From an uncultured Prevotellaceae bacterium (GTDB taxonomy: Bacteria > Bacteroidota > Bacteroidia > Bacteroidales > Bacteroidaceae), in contig CACZBS010000008.1 of the NCBI GenBank assembly GCA_902779455.1, positions 1 through 64,000 on the forward strand: DNA of 64,000 bases, written 5' to 3'. Positions 28,035-36,622 of this stretch are shown here, piece after piece (within the stretch, counting starts at the first letter, position 1; each line of letters starts with the position of its first letter). Both the position numbers and the translations under genes were made by a program. Below the pieces are notes generated by a model that was not told the origin of the DNA, made no database searches, and saw nothing but the letters and a program-made list of their open reading frames with translations.

Positions 28035-28925
28035 TCAAACAATAACTTTAGTCTTACAATATTTTTCGCGGAACTCCGTCGGGCTGCAGCCCTTGCGCTT
28101 GCGGAACAGACGGTTGAAGTTGCTCAGCGTGTTGAACCCGCAGTCATAGCACACCTCAGCGACGGCGGCCGTCGTGTCGACCAGCCGTCGGGCGGCATGG
28201 CCCAGGCGGACGTCGACGATATACTCGTTGAGGTTCTTCCCTGTGCGCAACTTGAAAAATCGGCTGAAGGCGCTGGGCGTCATGCCGGCCAGGTCGCTCA
28301 GCTGCTGCAGCCGCAGCTCGTCCATGTAGTGGTTCTCGATGAAGTTCTTCACCTTCAGCACCCGCCGCGAGTCGCTCTCCACGTCGACTTTGGCGAAGGC
28401 CGACGAGGCCAGCTCGCGGGCTCCGTCGCACTTCGACAGTTCGTAGAGGATGGTCATCAGCTCGCGCACGGCATAGAAGCCCTCCTTGATCTGCGAGAGG
28501 CCCGTCAGCATGGGGTAGACGCGCATGATGGCCTGCATGGGGAAAACGAGTCCCTTCTGTGCCCTCTGCAGCATCTTATAGACCGAGTTGAAGGGGTTGG
28601 TGTGATAGATGCTGGTCTCGCTCAGGAAGTCGACGGCGAACTGTATGGTCACCTCGTGAATGTCGTCCGAGTGGCACTCGTGCTGCTCCCAGACATGCTC
28701 AAGTTGCGGGCTGGTGATGAGCACCAGGTCGAACGGCCCGATCACCTCGCTGCAGTCGCCCACCACACGTCGGCAGCCCTCGGCATTCTCGACGAAGTTG
28801 AGCTCGAAGATGTCGTGGCAATGGATGGGATAGGTGAACTCCTTCTTATGCCGGTCGGCCACGTACATGAAGTCGTGCTCAGCCAGCGGGGCAATCTCGT
28901 GGAGCACCTTAGCAGCAGTGTTCAT
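28035..28925 (-). CDS. AraC-family transcriptional regulator
   Basis: 296 aa. N-terminal cupin-like sensor (about 20-160, HCHDIFELNFVENAEG) and a C-terminal double helix-turn-helix (about 190-290). The second helix region reads NTLSNFNRLFRKRKGCSP. It starts 12 bp after the YfhO stop and ends 2 bp before the esterase ATG, so the three are probably co-transcribed. Many Bacteroidetes PULs use hybrid two-component systems or ECF sigma factors; here this AraC protein is the only regulator near the mannan genes, making it the best candidate for them (inference). Confidence 0.92.
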   Translation of the reverse strand: MNTAAKVLHEIAPLAEHDFMYVADRHKKEFTYPIHCHDIFELNFVENAEGCRRVVGDCSEVIGPFDLVLITSPQLEHVWEQHECHSDDIHEVTIQFAVDFLSETSIYHTNPFNSVYKMLQRAQKGLVFPMQAIMRVYPMLTGLSQIKEGFYAVRELMTILYELSKCDGARELASSAFAKVDVESDSRRVLKVKNFIENHYMDELRLQQLSDLAGMTPSAFSRFFKLRTGKNLNEYIVDVRLGHAARRLVDTTAAVAEVCYDCGFNTLSNFNRLFRKRKGCSPTEFREKYCKTKVIV

Positions 28926-28937
28926 AGGCGTTTCCCT

Positions 28938-31472
28938 TTATGACTGTTGTTGACGGCGGCGCACCTCCCTGACCGCCAATGCCACCACAGCGAGCAGCAT
29001 GGCGATGAGAGCCACATAGGCGATGGTCTCCGTGCGGTCGATCGACTTGGGGCGGAAGGTCATGACCACCTCGTGGCGGCCCGGCTCGACGCGGAGGGCT
29101 CGCAGCACATAGTTGACGCGCCCCAGCTCGGCCTCCTCGCCGTCGATGGTGGCCGTCCAGTCAGGATAGTAGATTTCCGAGAAGACGACGACGCCGCCCG
29201 TCTGACTCTCGACGGCATATTTCAGTTCGTTGGGCTCATAGCTGAGCAGCGTCACCGTGGCCGTGCTGTCCGTGGCAGCGGCCTGTCCCAGCACCTGTTC
29301 GAACGAGCGGTCGGCGACGGCCTCGTGGCGCACGTCGACCTTGGCGATGCCGTCGAGCTCCTCGTTGGCATTGTCGACGTAGTCGAGCCTGTCGATGAAC
29401 CATGCGTTGCCCTGTGCCCAGGGGTTCTTCACGGCGAGGTTCTGCTGTGCGGCCAGCAGATACTTCGTATTCAGCATGTTGAGCACGGGGAAGAGGCTGT
29501 CGCCGCGCACCAGCGAGAGATTGCCTTGCGTGTCGTTGATGAGTTGCGGCAGCTGGCTCATCTCTTGAGAGATATAGGCCTCAATGAGCTCCTGATAGCG
29601 GCGCAGCTTGGCCGCATGGTAGCCGCCGATGCTCTTGTGGTAGTAACTCGTCTCGTTCTCGTTGAACACGTTGCCGGCCAGGTTGAGCACCCTGTAGTCG
29701 AGCGCCGTGTCGGCCAGGATCGTGCGGTCGGCATCCGTCAGCGGGCGGATCTGCTGGCGCTCGGCGACGGGCTTGAACATCGCGTCGTTCAGATAGCGCT
29801 TGTTGACCGACCACAGGTCGACAAGACACAGCACGGCCAGCAGGGCCACCATCGGCACCGTCTGCAGCTTGCGGGCCTTATAGAGCAGCAGGATGAAGAC
29901 ACCCACGACGATGACGGCCAGCGAGCGCCAGCAGTCGGCCGTGAACACCGCCTGTCGCACCCGTGAGAGCGACTCCATGAACGGTGCCACCTGGTCAGGA
30001 GGCAGCATCTGAGCGAACTGCGCCTGCTCGGCCTGCGTGGTGAAGTCGAAGAAGAGCGTCGGCATCAGGGCGAAGAGCAGGCAGATGCCGCCCGTCAGGG
30101 CGAAGGCCGTGTAGACCCACTTGATCTGCTTCGTCAGCACCTCCGGCTCGTCGACGATACGCTTCAGCGTCAGCATGGCCAGCAGGGGTATGCAGAACTC
30201 GGCGATGACGAGGATCGACTCGACGGCGCGGAACTTGGCATACATCGGCACGTAGTCGATGAACACATCCGTCAGCCCCATGAAGTGCTTGCCCCACGCC
30301 AGCATGATGCTCAGCACGGTGGCCGCCAGCAGCGCCCACTTCATCGGCCCGCGCACGATGAACAGGCCCAGCACGAAGAGCAGCAGCACGAAGGCGCCCA
30401 CGTAGACCGGGCCCATCGTGCCGTTGGCCCCGGGCTCCATGCTCTCCTCCCAGTACTGCGGCATCTGGTTGAACATATAGCTATAGGGCACGCGCTGTCC
30501 CTGTCCGAGGTCGAAGGCATGGCTCTCGCCCTCCTTACGGGCCGCCTCGTTGTCGCCCAGCACGTGCATCGACGTGCCGCCCTTGGCGTTGGGCACGAGC
30601 AGCGTCCACGTCTCGCCAATGCCGTAGCTGTAGTCCGTGATATACGAGCGCTCCAGTCCGCTCGACGTCTGGTTCGCCGAGTCCTCCTTGACCAGCTCGC
30701 TCTTGCCGCGCATCGTCTCCTTCGAGTAGCGCCACGTATGATATAGGTTGGAGCTGTTGACCAGCACGCCCAGCAGTCCGCCCGCCACAACGGCCCCCGT
30801 GGCCTTCAGCAGGTGGGCCCAGCGTCGCTGGCGGATGGCGTCAATGGCGAAGGCGACGATCATCAGCAGGATGGGTAGCAGGTAGTAGTAGGTCATCTGC
30901 ACGTGGTTGGCGTGCACCTCCAGGGCGGCGAAGAGGGCCGTGACCACCACTCCCCACAGGTATTTCCCCCTGTAAGCCAGCACGATGCCGCCAATCATGG
31001 GGGGCAGGTAGGCCAGTGCCATCACCTTCCAGATGTGGCCCGCGGCAATGATGATGAGGAAGTAGGTGCTGAAGGCCCACATGATGCTGCCCAGCGCTGC
31101 CAGGTGCCAGCGGAAGTCGAAGGCCCTCAGCAGGATATAGAAGCCGAGCAGGTAGACAAACAGATACCACACGTTGTCAGGCAGCCACAGATGGTAGGCT
31201 TTCGCCACGGCCGTCAGCGTGTCGGTGCTGTCGTACGACGGCGACAGCTGGTAGGTCGGCATGCCCGAGAAGAGCGCGTTGGTCCATCGGGTGCGCTCGC
31301 CCGTCTTCTCGAGATACGCTTTCTCTTCGTGGACGGCGCCCATGCCTGCCGAGATGTCTCCCTGGTTCAACACACGCCCCTCAATGTCAGCGGGGAAGAA
31401 ATACGCGAATGCCAGCAAGGCAAACACAATGACCACCACGACGTCGGGCAGCCACGTCTTCATTTGTTTCAT
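28938..31472 (-). CDS. YfhO-family multispan membrane protein
   Basis: 844 aa with about 12-13 transmembrane segments, beginning with the span after MKQMKTWLPD, and a large non-membrane C-terminal domain (about 560-810). The blocks NQGDISAGM, SGMPTYQLSP and ESILVIAEFC match YfhO-type proteins. Relatives are GT-C-like and take part in glycosylation of cell-wall polymers; the role in Bacteroidetes is not settled. A second Met at 31463 is an equally possible start. Possible -7-like TAATTTTG at 31508-31501. Confidence 0.88.
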   Translation of the reverse strand: MKQMKTWLPDVVVVIVFALLAFAYFFPADIEGRVLNQGDISAGMGAVHEEKAYLEKTGERTRWTNALFSGMPTYQLSPSYDSTDTLTAVAKAYHLWLPDNVWYLFVYLLGFYILLRAFDFRWHLAALGSIMWAFSTYFLIIIAAGHIWKVMALAYLPPMIGGIVLAYRGKYLWGVVVTALFAALEVHANHVQMTYYYLLPILLMIVAFAIDAIRQRRWAHLLKATGAVVAGGLLGVLVNSSNLYHTWRYSKETMRGKSELVKEDSANQTSSGLERSYITDYSYGIGETWTLLVPNAKGGTSMHVLGDNEAARKEGESHAFDLGQGQRVPYSYMFNQMPQYWEESMEPGANGTMGPVYVGAFVLLLFVLGLFIVRGPMKWALLAATVLSIMLAWGKHFMGLTDVFIDYVPMYAKFRAVESILVIAEFCIPLLAMLTLKRIVDEPEVLTKQIKWVYTAFALTGGICLLFALMPTLFFDFTTQAEQAQFAQMLPPDQVAPFMESLSRVRQAVFTADCWRSLAVIVVGVFILLLYKARKLQTVPMVALLAVLCLVDLWSVNKRYLNDAMFKPVAERQQIRPLTDADRTILADTALDYRVLNLAGNVFNENETSYYHKSIGGYHAAKLRRYQELIEAYISQEMSQLPQLINDTQGNLSLVRGDSLFPVLNMLNTKYLLAAQQNLAVKNPWAQGNAWFIDRLDYVDNANEELDGIAKVDVRHEAVADRSFEQVLGQAAATDSTATVTLLSYEPNELKYAVESQTGGVVVFSEIYYPDWTATIDGEEAELGRVNYVLRALRVEPGRHEVVMTFRPKSIDRTETIAYVALIAMLLAVVALAVREVRRRQQQS

Positions 31473-31521
31473 ATCTTACACTTTTTTCTCTTTTTGGCGA
31501 CAAAATTACAAAAATATTTCG

Positions 31522-31529
31522 TAACTTTG
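31522..31529 (+). promoter_or_regulatory. -7 box of mtnN-luxS
   Basis: TAACTTTG, 21 nt before the ATG at 31551. No well-spaced -33 TTTG is seen. Confidence 0.6.
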
Positions 31530-31550
31530 CCGTCCAAACCAATAAAAGAT

Positions 31551-32201
31551 ATGAAAATAGGAATAATTGTAGCCATGGACAAGGAGCTGAGCCAGCTCCA
31601 GCAGGTCTTTGCAGGCAGCGATGTGCGCATCGAGAAATGCGGCATCGGCAAGGTTAACGCAGCCCTCGGGGCACAGCGCATGATCAGTGAGTTCCGCCCC
31701 GACGCCATCATCTCCAGCGGATGTGCCGGAGGACACGGCGACGACATCAACGTGCAGGACATCGTAGCCAGCAGCGAGCTGGCCTACCACGACGTCTACT
31801 GCGGCACGGCCATCGACAACTCCACGCAGTACGGCCAGGTGCAGGGCCTGCCCGCCCGCTTCCCTGCCGACCCCTACCTGCTGAGCAAGGCGCAGCAACT
31901 CTCAGTTCTCAATTCTCAATTCTCACTTCACACGGGTCTCATCGTCACAGGCGACTGGTTTGTCGACTCGCAGGAGAAGATGCGCCAGATCATCGGCCAC
32001 TTCCCCGATGCCCGAGCCGTCGACATGGAGTCGGCCGCCATCGCCCACGCCTGTTATTTAAATAAGGTGCCCTTCATCTCGTTCCGAGTCATCAGCGACG
32101 TCCCCCTGCGCGACACCCACGCCCAGCAGTACCACGACTTCTGGTCGCAAGTGGCCGAGCGCTCCTTCCTGACCACCAAGACCTTCATTGAGTCCCTCTG
32201 A
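31551..32201 (+). CDS. mtnN: 5'-methylthioadenosine/S-adenosylhomocysteine nucleosidase
   Basis: 216 aa from the ATG after the -7 box; the open frame further upstream is antisense to YfhO. It has E12 (AMDKE), GIGKVNAA (31-38), SSGCAGG (55-61), GDWFV, the ribose-binding E160 in VDMESAA and catalytic D183 in RVISDVP. It splits SAH into adenine and S-ribosylhomocysteine, the substrate of the LuxS encoded next. Residues about 115-126 (LSVLNSQFSL) come from a four-unit heptamer array and interrupt a loop that is normally plain sequence. Confidence 0.95.
   Translation: MKIGIIVAMDKELSQLQQVFAGSDVRIEKCGIGKVNAALGAQRMISEFRPDAIISSGCAGGHGDDINVQDIVASSELAYHDVYCGTAIDNSTQYGQVQGLPARFPADPYLLSKAQQLSVLNSQFSLHTGLIVTGDWFVDSQEKMRQIIGHFPDARAVDMESAAIAHACYLNKVPFISFRVISDVPLRDTHAQQYHDFWSQVAERSFLTTKTFIESL
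31900..31927. repeat. Heptamer mini-array inside mtnN
   Basis: Four TCTCARY units (28 bp), preceded by AAGGCGCAGC, the flank also found beside the fkp and A2M arrays. In frame. Confidence 0.85.
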
Positions 32202-32217
32202 GCGGCGGAAGCCGCTC
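32200..32217 (+). other. Hairpin at the mtnN stop
   Basis: GAGCGGC-GGAA-GCCGCTC, a perfect 7-bp stem with a GGAA tetraloop overlapping the stop codon. It has no T-run, so it is a stability or spacing element rather than a terminator. Confidence 0.55.
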
Positions 32218-32254
32218 GGCTCTGCCGCTTGCTACCAACGGGACGCAAGAAATT

Positions 32255-32282
32255 TTTCACTTTTCACTCTTCACTTTTCACT
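32255..32282. repeat. Heptamer mini-array at the luxS ribosome-binding position
   Basis: Four YTTCACT units (28 bp) ending 6 nt before the luxS ATG. No purine-rich Shine-Dalgarno sequence is present in or after it. Confidence 0.85.
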
Positions 32283-32288
32283 TACCTC

Positions 32289-32783
32289 ATGGAAGTCATC
32301 CAAAGTTTCACCATCGACCACACCCACCTCAAGCCCGGCATCTACGTCTCACGCCGCGACCGCGGCTTCACCACCTTCGACCTTCGCATCACCGAGCCCA
32401 ACCACGAGCCCGCCATGGCTCCCGCAGCCATCCACAGCATGGAGCACCTCATGGCCACATGGTTCCGCAACTCCGAGGCCAAGGACGACGTCGTCTACGT
32501 CGGCCCCATGGGATGCCTCACAGGCATGTATATCGTCATGACAGGCCAGTACACCGTCGACGACATGCGCAGGCTCACCATCGCCTGCCTCCGCTGGATC
32601 CTCACCCAGACAGAGGTGCCCGCCACGCGCCCCGAGGCCTGCGGCAACTACCTCCTGCACGACCTGCCGATGTGCCAGTGGGAGTGCCGCCGCTATCTTG
32701 ACCGCCTCGAGCACCACTTCCACTCGGAATACACGCCCCTGCACGTCACCCTCGACGACGGCAAGGTCTTTGCCGACGCTTGA
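32289..32783 (+). CDS. luxS: S-ribosylhomocysteine lyase LuxS
   Basis: 164 aa, normal length. The metal site is H49 and H53 in HSMEH plus C118 in EACGNY; the catalytic C76 is in PMGCLTG. It converts S-ribosylhomocysteine to homocysteine and the AI-2 precursor, continuing the reaction of mtnN upstream. The frame is open to 32229, but similarity begins at MEVIQSFTIDH, so 32289 is the start. The leader is a heptamer array. A strong terminator follows. Confidence 0.97.
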   Translation: MEVIQSFTIDHTHLKPGIYVSRRDRGFTTFDLRITEPNHEPAMAPAAIHSMEHLMATWFRNSEAKDDVVYVGPMGCLTGMYIVMTGQYTVDDMRRLTIACLRWILTQTEVPATRPEACGNYLLHDLPMCQWECRRYLDRLEHHFHSEYTPLHVTLDDGKVFADA

Positions 32784-32825
32784 GGCAAGGGGCCCCATTC
32801 CCCTCCCCGACGCGGTAAATACGTT

Positions 32826-32854
32826 ACGCCGTTGTGTCGCGCACACAACGGCGT
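32826..32854 (+). terminator. Rho-independent terminator of mtnN-luxS
   Basis: Perfect 12-bp stem ACGCCGTTGTGT / ACACAACGGCGT, 5-nt loop, followed by TTTATTT. Confidence 0.93.
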
Positions 32855-32985
32855 TTTATTTCCCACGAAGTGCCCCTTCGCTATGCGACATCAAGACGGC
32901 AAGGACATCAAGACGGCAAGATAAAGGGGCATCAAGACGGCAAGACAAAGGGGCAAAAAACCTGACGGGAATGACGGCGCAGCTG

Positions 32986-33124
32986 CTCCCCTCCCCTCAA
33001 GGGGAGGGGTTCTTGCTTAGGCAAGCGTCCCTACGGGCCGAGCGGGGGGTGGGGTCTGTATATCCATTTACGCAGAAATAGTTAGAGACCCCACCCCTGG
33101 CCCCTCCCCTTGAAGGGAGGGGAG
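32986..33124. mobile_element. MITE-like inverted-repeat element
   Basis: 139 bp with 24-bp terminal inverted repeats (32986-33009 and 33101-33124, one mismatch), each end itself a small palindrome of the CCCCT...AGGGG type. An inner inverted pair GGGGTGGGGTCT / AGACCCCACCCC (33046-33057, 33086-33097). No coding capacity. A target duplication is not evident. Confidence 0.65.
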
Positions 33125-33277
33125 TGGCTGCGCACATAAAGACAGCAGCAAGCAGCAGCAAGCAGCAGCAAGCAGACAGCAGCAAGCGGATAGCAGACAT
33201 CAAGACAGCAGACAGCAGATTGCAGAGAAGCATGTTGATAGGCCATTGCTTTCTGTCGCCGCGTCCCAACGTCCCAA

Positions 33278-33445
33278 CGTCCCACGTCCCATTAAGGTGG
33301 TTCATTACAGGGGGAAGCCCAATAATAGATAAATAAGGTATATATATTATTATATATATTATATATTATTATATTATTTTAACAATAATATCCCCCTTCT
33401 GCCACCTCCCCCAGAGTCGGAACCACCTTAATGGGACGTGGGACG
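33278..33445. repeat. Long inverted repeat with AT-only core
   Basis: Perfect 26-bp arms (33278-33303 and 33420-33445) around 116 bp, whose middle is nearly pure A/T. The outer ends continue into CGTCCCA-type units of 7-8 bp on both sides. Confidence 0.8.
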
Positions 33446-33543
33446 CTGGGACGCGTGGGACGCTTGCGCTTAACGTAGTGACAATAGCCTGATTTTCACG
33501 TGCTTTGCCATACCGCATCAAAAAGACCATGTATAAAAAAGGA

Positions 33544-33579
33544 AAAGCACCACTAAACAAATATGTAAAGTGGCGCTTT
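33544..33579 (-). terminator. Terminator of the 33627 gene
   Basis: An 11-bp stem with one G-U pair (AAAGCRCCACT type). It is followed on the minus strand by CCTTTTTTATAC. Confidence 0.75.
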
Positions 33580-33626
33580 AGCAATGATATAAGTTGCTCC
33601 TTTCAATCAGTCATTAATGCATGACG

Positions 33627-34532
33627 TCACTTCAGCAGCGTGACGGAGGCCGTGGTGGCGGTCTTCTGCCCCATGGCGTCGTTGGTGGTCTCTGCCTTGA
33701 GCGAGGTGATCCATCCGTCAGGGCCGAAGTCGTAGGTAGCCTTCTCGGAGGCATCGAAGGTGAGCTGGCCCATCATCATGTCGATGTTCTGCTTGATCAT
33801 CTCTGCCTGTTCGGGCATGGCCTTCTCAATCTGGGCGATGATCATCTGCTTGATCTCGTCCTTCGTCATGTTCATCTTCGACGAGGTGGTGATCGTCGAT
33901 CCGTCCTTCTTGGTGAGGAAGTAGGTGCGCTGCATCTTCAGACCCGACGTGTTGACGTGCTCCTCCTGGCTGCCAGTCATGATCTGCCGGCCGTTGAGTG
34001 CGAGGATGTTGGTGAACTCCTGCACGCTCTGGAGGAGGTTGTCGTCGCTGAGCTGGGCGGTGACCTGTGCCTTGAGGGCCTCGCGGGGCATCATCTGTGC
34101 GGCCTCGGGATGCTTCTCGAAGAGGCGGTTGAGGAGCACGTCGAAGGTGTCCATGCCGTGCTGTCTGACCTCGTCGCCGTTGAGCAGTCCGAGCACCTTG
34201 CCGTCGTCGTCAGTCTTGAGGCTGACGGTCATCCCTTCGTTCATCTGCTGGCCCAGGAGGATGAGCATGCCCATGACGTCGTCGTCAGTGACGTTGCTGG
34301 TGAAGTCGGACGTGGAGCAGTCGACGCGGTAGCCGTCGGGCAGGCGGTCGGCGACGACGTAGTTCTGCTTGGCACCGAACTTGACCTCCTTGCCGCCGAC
34401 GTTCATGACGATCTCTGACTGGTAGGTCTTCTTCATTCCCTTCTCCATCTTGGCGCTGACCTTCACGCCCTGTGCTGTGGCGGCCGCTGCGATGAGGAGG
34501 CAGGCCACGATGGTCATCATTGTCTTTTTCAT
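33627..34532 (-). CDS. Secreted protein of unknown function (DUF6263-like)
   Basis: 301 aa. Signal peptide ending ATAQ (about residue 21), then an all-beta/alpha body without obvious catalytic motif. Blocks such as KMEKGMKKTYQSEIVMNVGGKEVKF and the late DFGPDGWITSLKAET resemble Bacteroidetes periplasmic DUF6263 proteins; that match is from memory and tentative. It has its own promoter and terminator, so it is a single-gene unit. Met-rich middle region (IIAQIEKAMPEQAEMIKQ) is probably helical. Confidence 0.75.
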   Translation of the reverse strand: MKKTMMTIVACLLIAAAATAQGVKVSAKMEKGMKKTYQSEIVMNVGGKEVKFGAKQNYVVADRLPDGYRVDCSTSDFTSNVTDDDVMGMLILLGQQMNEGMTVSLKTDDDGKVLGLLNGDEVRQHGMDTFDVLLNRLFEKHPEAAQMMPREALKAQVTAQLSDDNLLQSVQEFTNILALNGRQIMTGSQEEHVNTSGLKMQRTYFLTKKDGSTITTSSKMNMTKDEIKQMIIAQIEKAMPEQAEMIKQNIDMMMGQLTFDASEKATYDFGPDGWITSLKAETTNDAMGQKTATTASVTLLK

Positions 34533-34584
34533 TTCTTAATTTATTATTAATGGGTTAAACTTGTCTTCGATGCTTCTATAGGAG

Positions 34585-34603
34585 GCGACGTGTCTCACGT
34601 CGC
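34585..34603 (-). other. Leader hairpin of the 33627 gene
   Basis: GCGACGTG-TCT-CACGTCGC, perfect 8-bp stem, between the promoter (34623) and the ATG (34532). It lies in the 5' leader. Confidence 0.55.
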
Positions 34604-34622
34604 GGGTCCTACTTGTGTGCTG

Positions 34623-34654
34623 CAAAGGTACGCACATTATTCGAATCCGCCAAA
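34623..34654 (-). promoter_or_regulatory. Promoter of the 33627 gene
   Basis: Minus strand TTTG (34654-34651), 20 nt, TACCTTTG (34630-34623). The -33 box falls just after the T tract of the typA terminator. Confidence 0.75.
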
Positions 34655-34661
34655 CAAAAAG

Positions 34662-34706
34662 GTGTGCAAAAGTTCACAGACTGCACGTTTGCAAACTTTT
34701 GCACAC
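34662..34706 (-). terminator. typA terminator
   Basis: Perfect 13-bp stem GTGTGCAAAAGTT / AACTTTTGCACAC with a 19-nt loop, followed on the minus strand by CTTTTTGTTTGG. Confidence 0.85.
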
Positions 34707-34733
34707 TCCTGTATAATGGGGACTCCCTGGCGA

Positions 34734-36536
34734 CTACGACTTGTTGGCCTTCTTGCGCTGGTCGTGGTCGAGGATGATCTTGCGCATGCGCATCGACTTG
34801 GGCGTCACCTCGACGAGCTCGTCGGCCTTGATGTACTCCAGGCACTCCTCGAGCGACATGACGACCTTGGGGATGACGCGGGCCTTCTCGTCGGAGCCTG
34901 AGGCGCGCACGTTGGTGAGCTGCTTGGCCTTGCATACGTTGATGACGAGGTCGTTGTCGTGGACATGCTCGCCGACGACCTGACCCAGATAGACCTCCTC
35001 GCCCGGGTCGATGAAGAACTTGCCGCGGTCCTGCAGCTTGTCGATGGCGTAGGCGTAGGCCGTGCCCGTCTCGAGGGCTATCATGGAGCCGTTGACGCGG
35101 CGCTCTATCTCGCCTCGATAGGGCTGATACTCCTTGAAGCGGTGGGCCATGATGGCCTCGCCCTGCGAGGCGGTGAGCACGTTGGTGCGCAGTCCGATGA
35201 TGCCGCGCGAGGGTATCTCGAACTCGATGTTGGTGCGCTCGCCCTGCGACTCCATGGAGGTGAGGTCGCCCTTGCGGCGTGTGACCATGTCGATCATCTT
35301 CGAGGCAAACTCGTCGGGCACGTTGATGGTCAGCTCCTCGATGGGCTCGCACTTCTGTCCGTCAATTTCCTTATAAATCACCTGTGGCTGTCCGACCTGC
35401 AGCTCGTAGCCCTCGCGACGCATGGTCTCGATGAGCACGGAGAGATGGAGCACGCCGCGTCCGGAGACGACCCAGCGGTCGGTGGAGTCCTCGAAGGGCT
35501 CCACGCGCAGGGCCAGGTTCTTCTCGAGCTCGCGCATGAGGCGGTCGTTGATGTGGCGCGAGGTGACAAACTTGCCCTCGCGGCCGAAGAAGGGCGAGTC
35601 GTTGATGGTGAAGAGCATCGACATGGTGGGCTCGTCGATGGCGATGGGGGGCAGCGGCTCGGGGTTGTCGAGGTCGCAGAGGGTGTCGCCAATCTCGAAG
35701 CGCTCCAGTCCGATGACGGCGCAGATGTCGCCGCAGTCGATGTGGTCGGTGCGGTGGTGGCCCATGCCGTCGAAGGTGTGGAGCTCCTTGATCTTGGTCT
35801 TCTCCTGGGTGCCGTCGCGGTGTGCGATGGTGACCTGCTGGCCATCGAGCAGCTGTCCGCGGTGGACGCGTCCGACGGCGATGCGGCCGGTATAGCTGGA
35901 GAAGTCGAGGCTGGTGATGAGCATCTGGGGGGTGCCCTCAATCTGCTTCGGAGCGGGGATGACCTCGACAATCTTGTCGAGCAGATAGGTGATGTTGTCC
36001 GTCGGCTTGCGCCAGTCCTCGCCCATCCAGCCGTTCTTGGCAGAGCCGTAGACGACGGGGAAGTCGAGCTGGTCCTCAGTGGCATTGAGCGAGAACATGA
36101 GGTCGAAGACCATCTCGTAGACCTCCTCAGGACGGCAGTTGGGCTTGTCGACCTTGTTGACCACGACGATGGGCTTGAGGCCTATCTGGAGGGCCTTCTG
36201 CAGGACGAAGCGCGTCTGGGGCATGGGGCCCTCGAAGGCGTCGACGAGCAAGAGGCAGCCGTCGGCCATGTTGAGCACGCGCTCCACCTCGCCGCCGAAG
36301 TCGGAGTGTCCCGGGGTGTCGATGATATTGATTTTCACGCCTTTCCACGTGATACTGACATTTTTCGAGAGGATGGTGATGCCACGTTCGCGCTCCAGGT
36401 CGTTGGCGTCGAGCACCTGATTGGAGAGGTCCTGCCCCTCGCGGAACAGGTTGCCGGCCAGCATCATTTTATCAACAAGCGTCGTCTTACCGTGGTCTAC
36501 GTGTGCTATAATAGCAATGTTACGAATGTCTTGCAT
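34734..36536 (-). CDS. typA: Ribosome-associated GTPase TypA/BipA
   Basis: 600 aa, full length. Translation-factor GTPase with G1 AHVDHGKT (11-18), the RERGIT switch (about 48-53), DTPGH (74-78) and NKVDKP (about 128-133), then the beta-barrel, two alpha/beta domains and the BipA C-terminal domain ending KKANKS. It binds the ribosome and supports 50S assembly and stress growth. Single gene; its promoter overlaps that of the divergent Omp28-like gene. Confidence 0.97.
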   Translation of the reverse strand: MQDIRNIAIIAHVDHGKTTLVDKMMLAGNLFREGQDLSNQVLDANDLERERGITILSKNVSITWKGVKINIIDTPGHSDFGGEVERVLNMADGCLLLVDAFEGPMPQTRFVLQKALQIGLKPIVVVNKVDKPNCRPEEVYEMVFDLMFSLNATEDQLDFPVVYGSAKNGWMGEDWRKPTDNITYLLDKIVEVIPAPKQIEGTPQMLITSLDFSSYTGRIAVGRVHRGQLLDGQQVTIAHRDGTQEKTKIKELHTFDGMGHHRTDHIDCGDICAVIGLERFEIGDTLCDLDNPEPLPPIAIDEPTMSMLFTINDSPFFGREGKFVTSRHINDRLMRELEKNLALRVEPFEDSTDRWVVSGRGVLHLSVLIETMRREGYELQVGQPQVIYKEIDGQKCEPIEELTINVPDEFASKMIDMVTRRKGDLTSMESQGERTNIEFEIPSRGIIGLRTNVLTASQGEAIMAHRFKEYQPYRGEIERRVNGSMIALETGTAYAYAIDKLQDRGKFFIDPGEEVYLGQVVGEHVHDNDLVINVCKAKQLTNVRASGSDEKARVIPKVVMSLEECLEYIKADELVEVTPKSMRMRKIILDHDQRKKANKS

Positions 36537-36561
36537 ACCTTAATGAACTAAAAATCGGGTG

Positions 36562-36599
36562 CAAAGTTACTAATTTTCCGTGGAAAATGCGTATCTTTG
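36562..36599. promoter_or_regulatory. Back-to-back -7 boxes for typA and the Omp28-like gene
   Basis: TAACTTTG on the minus strand (36569-36562) and TATCTTTG on the plus strand (36592-36599) are only 22 bp apart, so the two polymerases would compete. Confidence 0.65.
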
Positions 36600-36622
36600 C
36601 ATCAAAATAATACTGAACGACG

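Larger units (their letters stand above)
32784..33626. other. Repeat-rich gap without genes
   Basis: 843 bp. Besides the luxS terminator it contains three copies of a 15-mer CATCAAGACGGCAAG (32889, 32906, 32930), a MITE-like inverted repeat (32986-33124), a 10-bp AGCAGCAAGC tandem (about 33145-33220), a second long inverted repeat with an AT-rich centre (33278-33445) and a leftward terminator (33544-33579). The frames here, including a 102-codon one at 32997-33305 minus, are made of repeats and are not called. Confidence 0.8.

Noticed and set aside
30903-31550. Upstream extension of the mtnN frame
   Set aside because: It is antisense to YfhO; the promoter box at 31522-31529 and family similarity place the start at 31551.
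32997-33305. 102-codon frame in the repeat-rich gap (minus strand)
   Set aside because: Built from the MITE-like element and CAG-type tandems; no ribosome-binding context or family.
34959-36551. 530-codon open frame antisense to typA
   Set aside because: Lies entirely across a conserved GTPase; composition is an artefact of the reverse complement.
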